8,999 nt of DNA, taken from Saprospirales bacterium (lineage in GTDB: Bacteria; Bacteroidota; Bacteroidia; Chitinophagales; Saprospiraceae). Below the pieces are notes generated by a model that searched no databases, was not told where the DNA came from, and was given only the letters and a program-made list of their open reading frames with translations. The position numbers were made by a program, and so were the translations under genes. The DNA lies in assembly GCA_003559985.1 (NCBI GenBank), contig PWJP01000153.1, forward strand, positions 1 to 8,999, written 5' to 3'. This document shows positions 8,356-8,999 of this stretch, one piece after another. Each line of letters begins with the position of its first letter. Position 1 is the first letter of the stretch.

Positions 8356-8390
8356 CGCAAAGCCGCGAAGCCGCAAAGAATGGCGCAAAG
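8356..8390. repeat. CGCAAAG heptamer cluster
   Basis: Four copies of CGC(A/G)AAG lie at 8356, 8364, 8372 and 8384. The first three are exactly 8 bp apart and the last 12 bp further on. The second copy reads CGCGAAG. The preceding TTTCG and the heptamers resemble the TTTCGCGCAAAG...CGCAAAG strings scattered in Bacteroidota intergenic DNA. No coding or structural role can be read from the sequence. Confidence 0.75.
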
Positions 8391-8416
8391 GATTTATTTG
8401 ACAATTGAAATGGCCC

Positions 8417-8450
8417 CCCCCCCAAAGCTTTGGGGGGGCTAGGGGCTAGC
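8417..8450. repeat. C-run/G-run palindrome with adjoining GCTAG hairpin
   Basis: A perfect 22-bp palindrome, seven C, AAAGCTTT, seven G, spans 8417-8438, inside a longer run of ten C (8414-8423). It is followed at once by GCTAG-GGG-CTAGC (8438-8450). The strong stem could act as a transcriptional barrier for tamB, but there is no T-tract after it on either strand, so I list it as a repeat and not as a terminator. Exact homopolymer lengths are vulnerable to sequencing error. Confidence 0.7.
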
Positions 8451-8481
8451 GGATAGGATTTGAAAAAAATCTTTTGTAGGG

Positions 8482-8525
8482 ACGCAATGCCCTGCGTCCT
8501 TAACACCCGAAAATCCCATTGATCA
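8482..8525. repeat. Imperfect direct repeat, copy 1, with internal GGACGCA/TGCGTCC hairpin
   Basis: This copy begins ACGCAATGCCCTGCGTCCTT and ends CCATTGATCA; the second copy lies 130 bp downstream. Its start overlaps a hairpin with perfect 7-bp arms, GGACGCA (8480-8486) and TGCGTCC (8493-8499), and a 6-nt loop. The hairpin is preceded by GTAG at 8476-8479, as in the GTAGGGACGCAATGC-type repeats I associate with Bacteroidota intergenic regions. Confidence 0.75.
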
Positions 8526-8552
8526 TATACGAACTGACGGAAATATCTGTAG

Positions 8553-8572
8553 ATACGCACGGCCGTGCGTAT
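8553..8572. repeat. Perfect 20-bp palindrome (REP-like hairpin)
   Basis: ATACGCACGGCCGTGCGTAT is self-complementary over all 20 bases. It sits roughly midway between the two copies of the direct repeat. It resembles a repetitive extragenic palindrome more than a regulator site, because no gene starts within 230 nt. It could form a cruciform or an RNA hairpin. Confidence 0.8.
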
Positions 8573-8611
8573 TTGTCCTGCCCATCCAATGGAAATCCTG
8601 GAACCCTGGAC

Positions 8612-8660
8612 ACGCAATGCCCTGCGTCCTTAATATCCCTACATCCCATTCCATTGATCA
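8612..8660. repeat. Imperfect direct repeat, copy 2
   Basis: The first 22 bases are identical to copy 1, then the sequence diverges in about 10 bases, shares ATCCCATT, and ends with the same CCATTGATCA. It is 5 bp longer because CCATT is present twice in a row here. The left arm of the hairpin is reduced to ACGCA (8612-8616) against TGCGT (8623-8627), since the preceding bases are GGAC rather than GGG. Confidence 0.75.
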
Positions 8661-8700
8661 CAATCCACCATGAAATTCCCTGTCAGAATTATGTGCTCCA

Positions 8701-8762
8701 ATACACAAAAACACCTGTGATTTTGCGTATTCATACACAAAAACAGGTCTAAAATTGTGTAT
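8701..8762. promoter_or_regulatory. Two tandem 30-bp palindromic units upstream of the ATPase gene (candidate operator)
   Basis: Unit 1 (8701-8730) is ATACACAAAA, 10 nt, TTTTGCGTAT. Unit 2 (8733-8762) is ATACACAAAA, 10 nt, AATTGTGTAT. Each has 10-bp arms pairing at 9/10 and 8/10 positions, an equal 10-nt spacer and the same left arm; the units are offset by 32 bp, about three helical turns. The spacer of unit 1 has ACCTGT (8713-8718), whose complement ACAGGT occurs in unit 2 (8743-8748). The pair ends 44 nt before the ATPase start, a natural place for repressor binding. The binding factor is unknown. Confidence 0.5.
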
Positions 8763-8787
8763 TAATGCCGGTGAATGCTTAAATTTA
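8755..8787 (+). promoter_or_regulatory. Possible promoter of the ATPase gene
   Basis: TTG at 8755-8757 and TAAATTTA at 8780-8787 are spaced 22 nt apart and resemble the Bacteroidota -33/-7 pair; the -7 box misses TAnnTTTG only at its last base. Transcription would start near 8794 and give a 13-nt leader containing AAAGG (8797-8801), a ribosome binding site 5 nt before the ATG. The -33 TTG lies inside the right arm of the second palindromic unit, so a protein bound there would occlude the promoter. Confidence 0.3.
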
Positions 8788-8806
8788 CGTTTTTATAAAG
8801 GTAATA

Positions 8807-8999
8807 ATGTCCGTTGTCGTGATTCAAAGGAAATTAGAGGAACAAATTTTTAGCAAGCTGAACCTGGGGAAGGCAGTAGTTTTGTTTGGAGCAAGGCAGA
8901 CCGGCAAGACCACACTTCTCAAAAAAATATTGCCGGAAGACGATCAAACACTTTGGTTGTATGGGGACAACAGCGAAACACATCAGATGCTGTCTTCAA
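8807..8999 (+). CDS. N-terminal part of a P-loop ATPase, AAA/DUF4143 type (cut by window edge)
   Basis: Sixty-four codons are visible and run off the right edge. The peptide begins MSVVVIQRKLEEQI and has a Walker A motif GARQTGKT at residues 28-35, preceded by the hydrophobic strand AVVLF (23-27) and followed by TLLKKIL. The GxRQxGKTTLL form soon after the N-terminus is typical of the large ATP-binding family with an AAA_14 core and a C-terminal DUF4143 domain, many of uncharacterised function, some with a nuclease-like tail. The start is supported by an in-frame TAA at 8780-8782, no other ATG between, and AAAGG 5 nt upstream. The Walker B motif and C-terminal domain are outside the window, so the exact subfamily is an inference. 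Confidence 0.8.
   Translation, partial: MSVVVIQRKLEEQIFSKLNLGKAVVLFGARQTGKTTLLKKILPEDDQTLWLYGDNSETHQMLSS

Larger units (their letters stand above)
8219..8806. other. 588-nt gene-free region packed with several repeat families
   Basis: No convincing coding sequence exists here on either strand. From left to right it holds GACAATGGA-type short repeats (8227-8278), a CGCAAAG heptamer cluster (8356-8390), a C/G-run palindrome (8417-8438) with a second small palindrome attached (8438-8450), an imperfect direct repeat pair (8482-8525 and 8612-8660) flanking a perfect 20-bp palindrome (8553-8572), and two tandem 30-bp palindromic units (8701-8762) just before the next gene. No transposase, integrase or target-site duplication is evident, so this looks like an accumulation of small non-autonomous repeats between tamB and the ATPase gene. 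Individual parts are listed separately. Confidence 0.75.

Noticed and set aside
8315..8617. 100-residue minus-strand open frame between tamB and the ATPase
   Set aside because: It runs straight through the CGCAAAG heptamers, the C/G palindrome and the GGACGCA repeat; its peptide is a translation of repeat DNA with no protein-like pattern.
8482..8660. Complete insertion sequence or MITE with terminal inverted repeats
   Set aside because: The paired sequences are direct, not inverted, at the ends. There is no target-site duplication that I can define and no transposase, so only a repeat call is supported.

Overview
The window looks like ordinary Bacteroidota chromosome. Three things point there: an exact match to the Bacteroidota-type -7 promoter element TAnnTTTG upstream of one gene, a large TamB with the sequence features of that phylum, and intergenic repeats (CGCAAAG heptamers, GGACGCA...TGCGTCC elements, GACAATGGA strings, C-run/G-run palindromes) of kinds I associate with Bacteroidota genomes. 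I cannot place it below phylum. Base composition is moderate by eye and all intact genes look vertically inherited.

Layout. Positions 104-1266 carry two minus-strand genes, cutA followed 26 nt later by panB (first committed step of pantothenate/CoA synthesis). A 94-nt divergent spacer separates them from a plus-strand pair, a 3-hydroxyacyl-CoA dehydrogenase (hbd type) and folP (dihydropteroate synthase, folate synthesis), joined with only 2 nt between stop and start. After a 208-nt gap comes one 4.9-kb gene for a 1633-residue TamB-like inner-membrane-anchored protein of envelope biogenesis. The next 588 nt (8219-8806) contain no credible gene. They hold a dense series of different repeat families, ending in two tandem 30-bp palindromic units. 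The window closes with the first 64 codons of a P-loop ATPase of the AAA/DUF4143 type.

How the genes relate. panB and folP both serve cofactor synthesis but lie in different transcription units, and no pathway joins cutA, hbd, folP and tamB. This is a housekeeping neighbourhood, not a dedicated system. The part that deserves a second look is the intergenic repeat block at 8221-8762: an imperfect 44-49-bp direct repeat flanking a perfect 20-bp palindrome, and the tandem palindromes directly upstream of the ATPase, which could be an operator. I found no rRNA, tRNA, CRISPR array, transposase or complete mobile element.
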